Positions 53,133-62,807 are shown, counted from the first letter of the stretch. The stretch is DNA of 64,000 bases from Halomonas sp. CUBES01 (GCF_020991005.1 NZ_JAJLLW010000003.1:1-64000), one strand, 5' to 3'. Translations and numbers: made by a program. Notes: a model not told the origin generated them from the sequence alone.

Positions 53133-53813
53133 TTAATCGAGAGGGTCTGCCGTCTGGCGCTGCTTCCAGTTTCCGTACAGCCGATTCCAGCCGTGCGGGT
53201 GCCGCGTGTAAACGACCGGGTGACCGTGAAACATGCTTAACCGTTTAATATCGCTGAAGGGAATGATGTCTAGATGGTAGCAGGCGTGGCGTATGGAGGC
53301 GCCGTGGCCCACCACCAGTTGAAGTCGGTTATCCCTGTGCGTCGCCAGCAGCGTGCTTAAATGCGCGGCCACGCGTTCACCTGCCTCCAGCAGCGACTCC
53401 GCGCCATCGAAGGGCAGTCTGAAATGGCTGGCGGACTTCCAGCCCTTGGGCAAGGGGGCAAGGCGAGGGTCTAGGGCAACGATCCGTTCTATTTCCTTGA
53501 CGTCAAGATTGGCCAGGGCCCCCACGCTGCGCTCACAAAGTGCTGGGAAGCTGCGCGAAAAAGCGGGTTCGGTAAACAGCGTTGCCAGCTCTTCACGGAA
53601 GATCTCGGCCGTCTGCCAGGCTCTGAGCAGCGTCGAGCAGTGTATCTCGGCATTGAGCCGATAGCCCGACGCGGTCAGCCACTCGCCGAATCGGCGCGCC
53701 TGCTCGCGGACGTCTTCTTCCCCTTGTGCGGTGAGCGGGTAAGGCTGCAGGGCGCTGGGAGTATCCGCCCGCTTTAAATAGTCACCGTGTCGAATCAGCG
53801 CCAATGCCACCAT
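53133..53813 (-). CDS. Histidine-phosphatase-family protein (GAK cluster)
   Basis: Protein of 226 residues of the phosphoglycerate mutase-like superfamily. The catalytic motif is ALIRHGDYL at the N terminus, a second Arg lies in STLLRAWQTAE, an acidic residue in SLLEAGERVAAHL, and the second His in VVGHGASIRH. It is thus probably a phosphatase or mutase. Its start overlaps the stop of the HprK-like gene by one base (TGATG). Confidence 0.88.
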   Translation of the reverse strand: MVALALIRHGDYLKRADTPSALQPYPLTAQGEEDVREQARRFGEWLTASGYRLNAEIHCSTLLRAWQTAEIFREELATLFTEPAFSRSFPALCERSVGALANLDVKEIERIVALDPRLAPLPKGWKSASHFRLPFDGAESLLEAGERVAAHLSTLLATHRDNRLQLVVGHGASIRHACYHLDIIPFSDIKRLSMFHGHPVVYTRHPHGWNRLYGNWKQRQTADPLD

Positions 53814-54922
53814 CAGAGAATACCCCTGGCCTTGAGCAGCGCAATGGCTCGCTCGAAGTCGACGGCCCCGGTCAGGCGCAGTACATCAACACCAGGCAGG
53901 TGCTCGGCATACATACCGGCTGATGGGGCGTGTCGGGCGGGAAAACGGCCATCCGCGTGTTGAAAAAAGGCGCCCGGGCTTTTGCGGAGCCCCTCGAGCG
54001 CCTCGGGCGTTTTAGCGGTATCCACGCGGCTCAAATCGGTGGGCGCCGTCGCGTCCAGTGACCAATCCAGCAATATCAGGCGGTTGAGCGTACCTGATAA
54101 GACGGTTTTGCCCTCGCCGTAAGCGTTGGGAATCCGCACGTCGTACTTCTGCTCGATATCCCACAGCTGGTGTTGGGGCATGTTGATAAATCGTTCGCAC
54201 TCCTCCGCGGGCAACAGGTTGATCAAGCGCTCGGAATGAACCAGCGTACCCGGATTGACGCGGGGATGCTTGGCGACACCGATAACATCTACCCGACCAT
54301 TGCCGGGCTTGAACAGAATACGATCATTGGAGAGGAAGCGTGCGCCGGGGGTCTCCAGTGCCTTGAGCATCAGCGTGGACTTGCCCCCACCGGAGCTGGC
54401 GGCAACGGCGGTGGTGCTGCCATCGATATCAAAGGCAGAGGCGTGGCCCAAGAGGTAGCCGCTGCGCTGGTGATGATTGAGAAATTGATTGTTGATGAAA
54501 TTGATCACCTGGGATGGGTGTTCCGTCAAGTCGCCAGCCGCCATCGGATCCGTCAACGACTGGAACAGCGCCATGCCCGTGCGTACCTTGTGAATCCAGC
54601 GCCCTGTCGGCGTGTCCACATAGGCTTCTTTCAGGCTCTGCACGCGGGGTCTGGCCTGCTTGACCGGGATCCACTCCCGGCCAGCGACCGCCACCCGCTG
54701 GTTCAGTAGCCACAGGCGTAGCTCGGGTGGTGCTGCGCCATCCTCTTGTCTGGCGGCACGCCCGGCCGAGGTCAGGCCCGCATAATAGGACGTGAGGTAC
54801 GCAAGGATGGAAGGGCAGTCAGCCATCAGGCGCATTGTGAACCCATAGAAAGTCAGCACTAACTCATGGCGGCAGGCGGTTCTGGCCTCGGCAATCTGCT
54901 CATCGTCAAAAAGGTCGATCAT
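53813..54922 (-). CDS. HprK-related kinase B (GAK cluster)
   Basis: Protein of 369 residues related to the kinase half of HPr kinase/phosphorylase. The P-loop is AASSGGGKST at 174-183. A FLSNDRILF motif at 197-205 corresponds to the conserved Asp-containing stretch after the P-loop, and an HPRVNPGTL segment follows. The N-terminal 150 residues are specific to this subfamily. It could phosphorylate a protein or small molecule of the GAK pathway. It overlaps the ATP-grasp gene by 4 nt. Confidence 0.88.
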   Translation of the reverse strand: MIDLFDDEQIAEARTACRHELVLTFYGFTMRLMADCPSILAYLTSYYAGLTSAGRAARQEDGAAPPELRLWLLNQRVAVAGREWIPVKQARPRVQSLKEAYVDTPTGRWIHKVRTGMALFQSLTDPMAAGDLTEHPSQVINFINNQFLNHHQRSGYLLGHASAFDIDGSTTAVAASSGGGKSTLMLKALETPGARFLSNDRILFKPGNGRVDVIGVAKHPRVNPGTLVHSERLINLLPAEECERFINMPQHQLWDIEQKYDVRIPNAYGEGKTVLSGTLNRLILLDWSLDATAPTDLSRVDTAKTPEALEGLRKSPGAFFQHADGRFPARHAPSAGMYAEHLPGVDVLRLTGAVDFERAIALLKARGIL

Positions 54923-55815
54923 TGGCCAGCCTCTAATTGGCGAAGCACATGATCACACAGCTTTTCGGCGGCATCGATGCCACAGCCTTTGCTGGCGCCG
55001 CTGAACCCGCCGAACGCCGACACCTCAAAGACCACAGGACCGTCTTCAGTCAAGGCAATGTCCACGGTGGTAAAATTCAGATCAAAGCACGACTGCGCCT
55101 TGCGGCCCAGCTCGATCAATTCAGGGCTGGCCTCATAGGGCTGATATTGACCCCCGCTGTGTATCGTCGTGTTCCAGGACGTGTCGTCAGCGACGCGGGC
55201 ATAGGTACACAGGTACTCGCCGCCGAGAAACACCATGCCGAGATCCTGGCCGCCCAGGTTGACGAATTTCTGCACATAATAAAGGCCATGCCGGGCCTTG
55301 AATGTTTTGAGCTTTTGCTTGTTCACGTCGATCCCGTCTTCGGCTTCCAGCACGACCATGCCGCGCGCCTTGGTCGAGTAGAGCGGCTTCAGGATCGCTT
55401 TGCCGAACGCCTGGATGGCGTCCAATGCGGCATCGGTGCTTTCGGTGACTCGCGTTGCAGGCAGCGGAACACCGCCTGATGCCAAGGCGGCGGTACCCTC
55501 CAGGCGATTAATCAGGCGGCCTACCTGGCCCGGCGCGCTGAAACAGCGCACGCCACTTGCTTCAAGGCTGCGGAGCATGCGTAGCCGGTCATCGGCGGCA
55601 GGGGAGTAGGCTTCGCTGATTTTTTTGATGATCACGCCGTCCAGCGCGTTGAGCAGGGTGTCACGGTAACGCAACCTGCCGGTATCAAGCTCCAGCACTA
55701 CCTCCGCCATATCCACCACGCAGCGGTAGCCGGTGCGCGCTTCCAGGTGATCCGCGAGAACCTCGGTTGACCATTTGCCAGGTATCCCGATGACCGCAAT
55801 CCGCTTGTTAATCAC
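54919..55815 (-). CDS. ATP-grasp enzyme (GAK cluster)
   Basis: Protein of 298 residues, similar to RimK-type ATP-grasp ligases. The pre-ATP-grasp region is at the N terminus (RIAVIGIPGKWST). An ATP-binding Lys lies in KAILKPLYSTKARGMVVL, and a metal-binding end is VVFEVSAFGGFSGASKG, where FEVSAF stands in for the usual E.N motif. The family forms amide or related bonds at the cost of ATP. The substrate here is unknown. It overlaps the APH-like gene by 8 nt and the kinase gene by 4 nt. Confidence 0.88.
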   Translation of the reverse strand: MINKRIAVIGIPGKWSTEVLADHLEARTGYRCVVDMAEVVLELDTGRLRYRDTLLNALDGVIIKKISEAYSPAADDRLRMLRSLEASGVRCFSAPGQVGRLINRLEGTAALASGGVPLPATRVTESTDAALDAIQAFGKAILKPLYSTKARGMVVLEAEDGIDVNKQKLKTFKARHGLYYVQKFVNLGGQDLGMVFLGGEYLCTYARVADDTSWNTTIHSGGQYQPYEASPELIELGRKAQSCFDLNFTTVDIALTEDGPVVFEVSAFGGFSGASKGCGIDAAEKLCDHVLRQLEAGQ

Positions 55816-57421
55816 TAAAAATATCCTCTAGGGGCAGCCTATACTTGCTTGATTTGTCGGGTTTGAGAAGCGATATGGCTTCAAGCAGGTAGTTCGCTCT
55901 AAGAGCGAGTCTGTTGGCAAAGGGGGGGTCATAAATAAAACGCGTGGAGGTGGCAAAGGAACGCCCCAACGCAATGGCCAGCCGCGCATCAAAGCCTGCA
56001 TCTTTATTTGCCTTGGCAAACCGGCGAGCAAACCAATACAGCTGCTTGATCAATGCCATCAATTCGGCCCTGGGCGCCGCATCCATGATGGGAAGCCGAT
56101 AAATCGACGCCATCAGTACAGAGATATCCTGCACGTAATCCGAATAGGAGGCGCGGTGCAGGTCGATGAAGTAGATACGATCGGTAAGCTCATCGTAAAG
56201 CAGGTTGTCAATGTTAAAGTCTCCGTGGATCAGCACGGAAAAAGGCGCTCGGAGCGCATGTTCCAGAGCCTCGACGCGATCGATCAGCTCATCAAAGCCG
56301 GGGCGGTGCAGACCGCAAAGCGTTTGGCGTGTATTGAACAGGGTTGGATGCGTGTGGCGGGTTTCGGGCATGCGCTTGCGCAGCTGCTGCATATATTCTG
56401 GTTGCGCCGGTTCTTGGGTGCGCGACGTCTTCCAGATTTTCCTCAGCGTTCGCTGTAGTGTATGAACCAGTTGGGCGGCTGATGCCCATTGGCTGTTGAG
56501 CAGCATGGACTCCAGCGTCTGGCCTGGAAGGTGCTCGATGACCATGGAACCCAGTTCATCCCCCTGTTCGACATGATGCGAGAGCACCCTGGGGGCCACC
56601 TTGGGATAGACGCGCTTCCACTGGTCAACCCCATCCAGTTCTTCAATGACCTTCTGGCTTTGGCCTTCTTTATAGACGGCCATCATGTTGCCTGAGGCGG
56701 CATGCTCGGCTTTTAGCGTGGCGATGGTGCTGCCGCTCCGCGTAAGCGCCAGTCGCTCGACGGTAAAGTCGTCACTCTGTGAGGTCATGGCGTGAGCCGC
56801 ATTCTGCAACTGCTTGTAGTTCTGCAAGCGAACGGCTGGGCCAAAGTTGGTGGCCAGCAAGGCATCGGCCAGGGCCGCCAGCAGGTGGATCATGCGGTGG
56901 AGCTGAAAATCCACCGCGCTGCTGTCAGCGCCCGACCCGCCCGGTTCAGCAATCAAGGCTAGCCGGGCGGTCATCTTGGATATCCTGCGCCCTATTTTCA
57001 GGCCCTGGCGGGTATTCGCATCATCGATATTGATCATCAAAAGCTTCAGCGACTTGCCGACGGATCGAACCAGCTTGGCGTACTCTTTTCGCGTCTTGTC
57101 GGAAAGCTGTTGCAGGGGCTTGATAGCAGTGAATTCAAGGCAGGCCTGGCCAAGCTGATCCAGTAATCGGGCCAGGCGTTCGAGCGATTTGGACTGCTGA
57201 AACCCCTGTCCATCAACCTTGCGTCTTTGCACATCCAGTGCGACGGCCAGTTCGACCTTTTCCAGCAAGGTGCTGCGATAGCCCTTGCGATTGATCAAGC
57301 GCTGAGCAAGCGATTCACTGGGCTGAGTCACATAAACTTCAAGTAACTCGAAGTGATTTTCAACTTCGAATCGTAGAAAATAAACATGCTCCAATATCGA
57401 CGTATTGATACGCTGCCTCAC
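55808..57421 (-). CDS. APH-like phosphotransferase with helical N-terminal domain (GAK cluster)
   Basis: Protein of 537 residues, first gene of the minus-strand GAK operon. The first ~230 residues are predicted helical (KTRKEYAKLVRSVGKSLKLL) and may be PhoU-like, which is a guess. The C-terminal ~300 residues form an aminoglycoside-phosphotransferase-like kinase. The catalytic loop is HGDFNIDN at 399-406 and the metal-binding motif IDLH at 419-422. Small-molecule kinase activity is therefore plausible. Its start is 102 nt from the divergent CofD-like gene. Confidence 0.8.
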   Translation of the reverse strand: MRQRINTSILEHVYFLRFEVENHFELLEVYVTQPSESLAQRLINRKGYRSTLLEKVELAVALDVQRRKVDGQGFQQSKSLERLARLLDQLGQACLEFTAIKPLQQLSDKTRKEYAKLVRSVGKSLKLLMINIDDANTRQGLKIGRRISKMTARLALIAEPGGSGADSSAVDFQLHRMIHLLAALADALLATNFGPAVRLQNYKQLQNAAHAMTSQSDDFTVERLALTRSGSTIATLKAEHAASGNMMAVYKEGQSQKVIEELDGVDQWKRVYPKVAPRVLSHHVEQGDELGSMVIEHLPGQTLESMLLNSQWASAAQLVHTLQRTLRKIWKTSRTQEPAQPEYMQQLRKRMPETRHTHPTLFNTRQTLCGLHRPGFDELIDRVEALEHALRAPFSVLIHGDFNIDNLLYDELTDRIYFIDLHRASYSDYVQDISVLMASIYRLPIMDAAPRAELMALIKQLYWFARRFAKANKDAGFDARLAIALGRSFATSTRFIYDPPFANRLALRANYLLEAISLLKPDKSSKYRLPLEDIFSD

Positions 57422-57523
57422 TTGGATAAAGTGCGCTTAGATGGTTACCGCATCTTATTATTAGCATTATAAATAACAGTGTCGTCATTTACGTTACATG
57501 TTTCTTACAGTTCAAAGAGTTGC

Positions 57524-58759
57524 ATGAAGAAAAGACGTTTCAGCGGGGGCAGCATGTGTCTGCCTCGGGAGCTTGCCAGGGGGCAAGACCTGCGCCTCGC
57601 CAGATACCGAAAAGCCCCCGAGCTGGGTCCGAAGATACTTTTTTTCAGCGGCGGTACGGCGCTGAGACATTTTTCTGATGTGTTGACGGACTATACCCAT
57701 AACGCCATTCATCTGGTGACGCCCTTTGATTCGGGGGGCAGTTCGGCAGAATTGCGCCGGGCCTTCGCGATGCCTGCGGTGGGCGACCTAAGGGCACGCC
57801 TGCTGGCGCTGGCGGACGATTCGGTCACCGGGCACCCCGAGGTGGCGGCACTGTTTTCACACCGGCTTGCCGCGAATGGGCTGGAAGGGGCGGCAGCCAA
57901 GGCGGCGCTTGAGCAAAGTCTGCAGGCGCTGGTCAGTGCCAAGCATCCGCTGATCAAGGCGATTGCCGACCCCATGAGGTCGCTGATCCAGAGCTACATC
58001 GCCGTGTTCTATAAAAACATGCCCGAGGATTTCAATCTCGACGGGGCCAGTGTCGGCAACCTTATCTTGACCGGTGGCTACCTGATACATGATCGTTCCC
58101 TGGATCCGATCGCCTTTCTGTTTGGCCAGTTAATCAAGACACGCGGCACTGTGCGCACGACGACAGATGCCGACCTTCAACTGGAGGTGCAGTTAGCGAA
58201 CGGCCGCAAGATTATTGGCCAGCATCGCTTTACTGGCAAAGAGACGGCTGAAATCGACTCGCCTATCAAGTCGATAAAGCTAACAGGTGAGGCGGATGAT
58301 ATTGATACTCTGGATGCCTCCAAGGTGTGCAAGGAAACCCGCAAGCTGATTGACGCTGCAGAGCTGCTGGTGTTTCCGCCGGGCAGTTTTTACAGCAGTG
58401 TCATTGCCAACCTGCTGCCCAAGGGCATTGATAGAGCATTGGCTAAAAATCCGTCACCCAAGGTGTATGTGCCAAGCCTGGGCACTGATCTGGAAGCCCT
58501 CGGGATGACGCTGGTGGATCAAGTCCAAGTGCTCAATGCGCACCTGTCCAGCACGCCAGCGCCGCCCCCATCGTTATCGTCTTCGCTAGATTTTCTGCTG
58601 TTTGATTCGCGCCTGCTTGAGGTATCGAACAAGCAGCTTGACAAGATACGTAACGAAATGGGGGTGCAAGTGATTGACGTGGATCTTGCGCCGCCTAACG
58701 CTGCTGCCCATCGTTACGATGATGTCAAGCTAGCGGAGGCGTTACTTGGGCTGACGTGA
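57524..58759 (+). CDS. CofD-like protein (GAK cluster)
   Basis: Protein of 411 residues related to CofD/YvcK 2-phospho-L-lactate transferase folds. It has the Rossmann-like FFSGGTALRHFSDVL at the N terminus, TPFDSGGSSAELR next, and LVFPPGSFYSSVIANLL later. CofD enzymes join a nucleotidyl-activated group to an acceptor, whereas YvcK types bind nucleotide sugars. It is transcribed away from the other GAK genes across a 102-nt gap. The ATG at 57524 gives a sensible N terminus. The GTG at 57479 is less likely. Confidence 0.88.
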   Translation: MKKRRFSGGSMCLPRELARGQDLRLARYRKAPELGPKILFFSGGTALRHFSDVLTDYTHNAIHLVTPFDSGGSSAELRRAFAMPAVGDLRARLLALADDSVTGHPEVAALFSHRLAANGLEGAAAKAALEQSLQALVSAKHPLIKAIADPMRSLIQSYIAVFYKNMPEDFNLDGASVGNLILTGGYLIHDRSLDPIAFLFGQLIKTRGTVRTTTDADLQLEVQLANGRKIIGQHRFTGKETAEIDSPIKSIKLTGEADDIDTLDASKVCKETRKLIDAAELLVFPPGSFYSSVIANLLPKGIDRALAKNPSPKVYVPSLGTDLEALGMTLVDQVQVLNAHLSSTPAPPPSLSSSLDFLLFDSRLLEVSNKQLDKIRNEMGVQVIDVDLAPPNAAAHRYDDVKLAEALLGLT

Positions 58760-58968
58760 TAGCCCCTCCCTGTGAATGATCTGGCGCGGTCAATGCGCCT
58801 TGTTGCAATGCGTTGATAAACTGTGAAACACCACAGCTGGCGCGACGTTGCGCTTGGCCGTTACATTTTTTTCAGAGGCCGGTAGATTCAACGCTACAAA
58901 AAAGCAGTGCCTTATTTTCCAAGGATGGAGCTATCACGCGATACCCAACACAATTAAACGGTGATGCC

Positions 58969-60585
58969 ATGCTGGAAAAGTTAGACAAAATCAGTGTGAA
59001 ATACTCCCTTGCCTTCATTCTGATCGCCCTGTCGTTACTGGGCGTTGTGGTGGCCGATAGTCTACTGGTCCAGTCCATGCGCGAGCGTATGCTGGCCTTC
59101 AGTGGCTCCTTCAATCCTGCGGTATCGGCGGTGCTCAACGCGGATCGTGACCTCTACCAGGCCCGGGTCGCGGAGCTCGAGGTGCTGCGCGTTGCGTCAG
59201 GTAGCCAGGCAGCGGAGGACCAGTATGCGACGTTTCAGGAAAATGCCGAGCAGGCCTACGACCGCATGCACGACTTCCTTCGCCTGCTTGACGCCTACCC
59301 TCAGGTAAGCGATGGGCTGGGAGACTTCGAGGCGCGGTTTGACGCATGGCAAACCGCCGCCCAGCGGGTGTTTGACCTGCACGAAGCGGGGGAACTCAGC
59401 GCTGCCGATGCCCAGGTGGAAGGAACGTCGCTGGATGCCTTCGAAAGCCTGCGGACGCTTTATAACCGTGCGGGAGAACAGGCAGACCAGCGTGGGCTGG
59501 CGCTCGAGCAGGAAACCCTGTCCGACGTGGCGGTTCAGCAGCGCTGGGTGATGGGCTTTACCGCGCTGGTGCTGCTGGGCACGCTGGTGCTCGCCCTGGT
59601 CGGGCCACGCTTGATGTCCCGGGCCATCCGCCAGGTCAGTCAGCGAATCCATGACATTACCGATGGGGGTGGCGACCTTACCGCCCGTATCGAAAGCCGG
59701 CGTCGCGATGAGATTGGCGAGATGGCGCGCGAGTTCGATGGCTTTATCGCGCTGATGGACAAGAGCTTTCAGGCGGTGCGCGACGGTGCCCGCAACGTCA
59801 AGCACGCGTCAAGCGAGATCGCCTCAGGCAGCGAGGATCTGGCGTCGCGTACCGAGCAGCAGGCATCTGCCTTGCAGGAAAGCGCAGCCAGCATGGATGA
59901 GATGTCGTCGATTGTACGCCAGAACAGCGAATCAGCGACCAATGCCGATTCGCTGTCGAGCCACGCCGCCGAAAAGGCCGAAAAGGGTATCCAGGAAGTC
60001 CAGCGTTCGGTGACCTTGATGCGGGAGCTCGAGACCAGCTCGCGCCAGGTCAGCGAGATCGTCAACGTCATCGATTCCATCGCCTTTCAGACCAACCTGC
60101 TGGCGCTTAACGCTTCCGTAGAAGCCGCGCGGGCCGGCGAGCACGGCCGAGGCTTTGCCGTGGTAGCCAGCGAGGTACGCAACCTGGCCAGTCGCACCTC
60201 TGATTCTTCCAAGGAAATTCGCCAGATTATCGAAGAAATCAGCGAGCGCATCTCCAGCGGTGCTGAACAGGCGGTGCGCAGCGGCGAGGGCATTCAGGAA
60301 ACCGTCGAGGCGATCCGTCAGGTGTCGGGGCTCATGAACGAGATATCGCTGGCCGTGCGCGAGCAGGAGGCCGGCATCCAGCAGGTGGGGGTCGCGCTGA
60401 CCCAGATGGATTCCGCAACGCAGCAGAACGTCGCCCTGGTATCACAGACCAGTGGGTCGGCGGGATCTCTCCAGCAGGAGGCGACGCGACTCAGCCAACT
60501 GGTCGAGGCCTTCAAGCTGAGCCGTGACGAGGGGGCCGCCGATGCGTCCGCCCCGTTGCCGCTGGCGAACTCGAGCACCTGGTAA
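58969..60585 (+). CDS. Methyl-accepting chemotaxis protein
   Basis: Chemoreceptor of 538 residues. A first transmembrane segment (about 10-32) is followed by a helical four-helix-bundle sensor (~35-190), a second segment (about 195-215), a HAMP domain, and the cytoplasmic signalling domain with the hairpin FQTNLLALNASVEAARAGEHG, split by convention at the tip. Class-36H-like heptads flank it. A GGTGATG site 5 nt upstream supports the ATG at 58969. The frame from 58813 is rejected. No C-terminal NWETF-type tether is seen. Confidence 0.94.
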   Translation: MLEKLDKISVKYSLAFILIALSLLGVVVADSLLVQSMRERMLAFSGSFNPAVSAVLNADRDLYQARVAELEVLRVASGSQAAEDQYATFQENAEQAYDRMHDFLRLLDAYPQVSDGLGDFEARFDAWQTAAQRVFDLHEAGELSAADAQVEGTSLDAFESLRTLYNRAGEQADQRGLALEQETLSDVAVQQRWVMGFTALVLLGTLVLALVGPRLMSRAIRQVSQRIHDITDGGGDLTARIESRRRDEIGEMAREFDGFIALMDKSFQAVRDGARNVKHASSEIASGSEDLASRTEQQASALQESAASMDEMSSIVRQNSESATNADSLSSHAAEKAEKGIQEVQRSVTLMRELETSSRQVSEIVNVIDSIAFQTNLLALNASVEAARAGEHGRGFAVVASEVRNLASRTSDSSKEIRQIIEEISERISSGAEQAVRSGEGIQETVEAIRQVSGLMNEISLAVREQEAGIQQVGVALTQMDSATQQNVALVSQTSGSAGSLQQEATRLSQLVEAFKLSRDEGAADASAPLPLANSSTW

Positions 60586-60730
60586 AGGCGACCCCTGACC
60601 TTCTCTCTGACAGCGTGGACGAAGTGAGGCGCGTTCAACGCTTACGGGCTTGCCTTGGCATCGACATCCATCAATAGTAGCGGCAAGTTTGTCGGGCTCG
60701 TGGTTGAAGTTGGAGAGAAGGTCAATTGTT

Positions 60731-61699
60731 ATGCGTTTGAATTACCAGGGGCCGTCACCCGAAAAGGTGGGATTTTTATTGTTGCCGCAGTTTTCGATGA
60801 TGGCTTTCTTTGCCGCCGTCGAACCGCTGCGGATCGCGAACCGAATTGCCAACCGCCCGCTGTTCGACTGGATATTGATCAGTACCGACGGCGGGCCGGT
60901 CACTGCCTCGAATGGCATGACCCTGATGGCCGACCAGGCCAAGGGCGAGGTGCATCATCTTCCTACGCTTGCGGTATGTAGTGGTTTTACGCCCGAAGCG
61001 CACCTAAACCGACCCTTGATGGCCTGGCTTCACCAGCTTGATCAGGTGGGCTGCTGCCTGGGCGGGATCGATACAGGCGCCTTTCTGCTTGCCGCCACGG
61101 GGCTGTTGAAACACGAGCGGGTGGCGCTTCATTGGGAGAGCCTGCCCGCCTTTCGTGAGCGCTTTCCGGGTATCGACACGACTGATGAGCTTTACGAGCT
61201 GGGCGAGCGCCGCTTTTCCTGCGCGGGCGGCGCGGCGGCGATGGACATGGCGCTGGAGGTGATTGCGCGACGCCATGGCGCCAAGCTGGCCATCGATGTC
61301 TCCGAACAGCTCATCCATGACCGTATCCGTACACGCAGTGACCAGCAACGCATGGCCCTGGTGAAACGCCTGGGTACCCACAACCGGCGCGTGGTCGAGG
61401 CGGTGGCGCTCATGGAGCAGAACCTTGAAGAACCGCTTGCGCTCGAAGAGGTGGCCAGCCGGGGTGACGTGTCGGTTCGCCAGCTGCAGCGCCTGTTTGA
61501 ACAGGAGCTTAACGCCACGCCGCGGCAATGGTACCTGCAGCTACGTATCAAGCGCGCCCGACGGCTACTGTCCGAGACCGACTTGTCGATACTGGACGTG
61601 GGGATCGCCTGCGGATTTGGCTCGTCGTCCAGCTTTGCCCGCGCGTTTCGGGCCTATTACGGCTACTCGCCCCGGCAGGTACGCCAAAAAACCGCGTGA
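60731..61699 (+). CDS. GlxA-family AraC regulator, likely of carnitine/betaine catabolism
   Basis: Transcription factor of 322 residues: an N-terminal DJ-1/PfpI-like sensor domain (about 10-180, VGFLLLPQFSMMAFFAAVEPLR) and a C-terminal AraC-type DNA-binding domain (about 220-315, two HTHs, SVRQLQRLFEQELNATPRQWYLQLR). GbdR, CdhR and related regulators of betaine and carnitine use in pseudomonads have this layout. The neighbouring binding protein, esterase and thioesterase fit CdhR. GGAGAGAAGG precedes the ATG at 60731. Confidence 0.85.
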   Translation: MRLNYQGPSPEKVGFLLLPQFSMMAFFAAVEPLRIANRIANRPLFDWILISTDGGPVTASNGMTLMADQAKGEVHHLPTLAVCSGFTPEAHLNRPLMAWLHQLDQVGCCLGGIDTGAFLLAATGLLKHERVALHWESLPAFRERFPGIDTTDELYELGERRFSCAGGAAAMDMALEVIARRHGAKLAIDVSEQLIHDRIRTRSDQQRMALVKRLGTHNRRVVEAVALMEQNLEEPLALEEVASRGDVSVRQLQRLFEQELNATPRQWYLQLRIKRARRLLSETDLSILDVGIACGFGSSSSFARAFRAYYGYSPRQVRQKTA

Positions 61700-61806
61700 G
61701 CGCCAGTATGTGGCGTGTTGTATCTTTAAAGCGTCGCTTAATGCCTAGTAGTAGGGTGATAGCCGCGCATACTGGCGGAACCCAATCAACAAGAGGTTCA
61801 AGCCAC

Positions 61807-62745
61807 ATGTCTACCACACTTAAATCCATGTCGTTGAAGGCGGGTTTTGTACTATCTGCATTGGCTGCGTCGCCTGCCATGGCCGAGCTGGATGAGCTTC
61901 GCTTTGGCGTGCCGCCGTGGCCCGGGGTGACGGTAAAATCCGAAGTAGCGGCGCAGCTGCTCGAGGTGATGGGGTATACGTCGCGTCAGCAGGATCTGGC
62001 CGTGAGCGTCATTCTGGAAGGCCTGTCGAATAACGACCTGGAAATCTACCTGGGGGGTTGGTATCCGGTGCAGACGGATATGGTCGAGCCGCTGGTGGCC
62101 GACGGCAAGGTGGAAAAAGTCGTTTCCAATATCCGCGGCGCCAATTCCGGGCTGGTGGTTCCCCAGTATGTTTATGAGGCAGGCATCACCACGGTCGCCG
62201 AGCTGGCCGAGCACCACGCGCGCTTTGACGGTGAAATCCAGGGAATCGAAGCCGGTACCGGCATTAACGAAGCGATTCTTAACGCCATTGATAACGATCT
62301 GGCGGGCCTGGGTGACTGGCAGCTTCGCGAGAGTTCTACCTCGGCCATGCTGGCGCAGGCCGAGCAAAAAATGGCCGACGAGGAATGGGTCACCTTTGTC
62401 GGCTGGGAGCCGCACTGGATGAACGTGAGCTTTGACCTGGCCTACCTGGCCGATAGCGACGATGCTGGCGTGGCCTCCATCGAAAGCACGGTATGGACGA
62501 TTACACCGGCCAACCTGGCGGACGAAGCGCCCGAAGTTCACCGCTTCCTGTCGCAGTACGTCATCGATATTGACGATCAGAACGAATGGGTGAACGAGTA
62601 CAGCTACGAAGAGCGCCCGGCAGATGACGTCGCCAGCGAATGGATTGGCAATAACCTGGATACCGTTGCCGAGTGGCTGGGCGGTGTTGAAACCCGCGAT
62701 GGTAAATCGGCCATCGAGCAGGTGCGGGCCCAGTATGGTTCCTGA
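61807..62745 (+). CDS. Substrate-binding protein for betaine/carnitine-type quaternary amines
   Basis: Periplasmic OpuAC-type binding protein of 312 residues with a signal peptide ending in SPAMA near residue 24. The domain starts LRFGVPPWPGVTVKSEV. It keeps aromatic positions suited to a quaternary-ammonium cage, for example WPG, the Trp of YLGGWYPVQ and GWEPHWMN. No permease or ATPase follows, so it would feed a shared transporter elsewhere, as CaiX does in Pseudomonas aeruginosa. AAGAGG lies upstream of ATG 61807. Confidence 0.88.
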   Translation: MSTTLKSMSLKAGFVLSALAASPAMAELDELRFGVPPWPGVTVKSEVAAQLLEVMGYTSRQQDLAVSVILEGLSNNDLEIYLGGWYPVQTDMVEPLVADGKVEKVVSNIRGANSGLVVPQYVYEAGITTVAELAEHHARFDGEIQGIEAGTGINEAILNAIDNDLAGLGDWQLRESSTSAMLAQAEQKMADEEWVTFVGWEPHWMNVSFDLAYLADSDDAGVASIESTVWTITPANLADEAPEVHRFLSQYVIDIDDQNEWVNEYSYEERPADDVASEWIGNNLDTVAEWLGGVETRDGKSAIEQVRAQYGS

Positions 62746-62807
62746 TAGTACAACGCCTGATAGCACGGCGCAGAACGCCTGAGCCGCGATCAACGCCAAG
62801 CAGCGCC

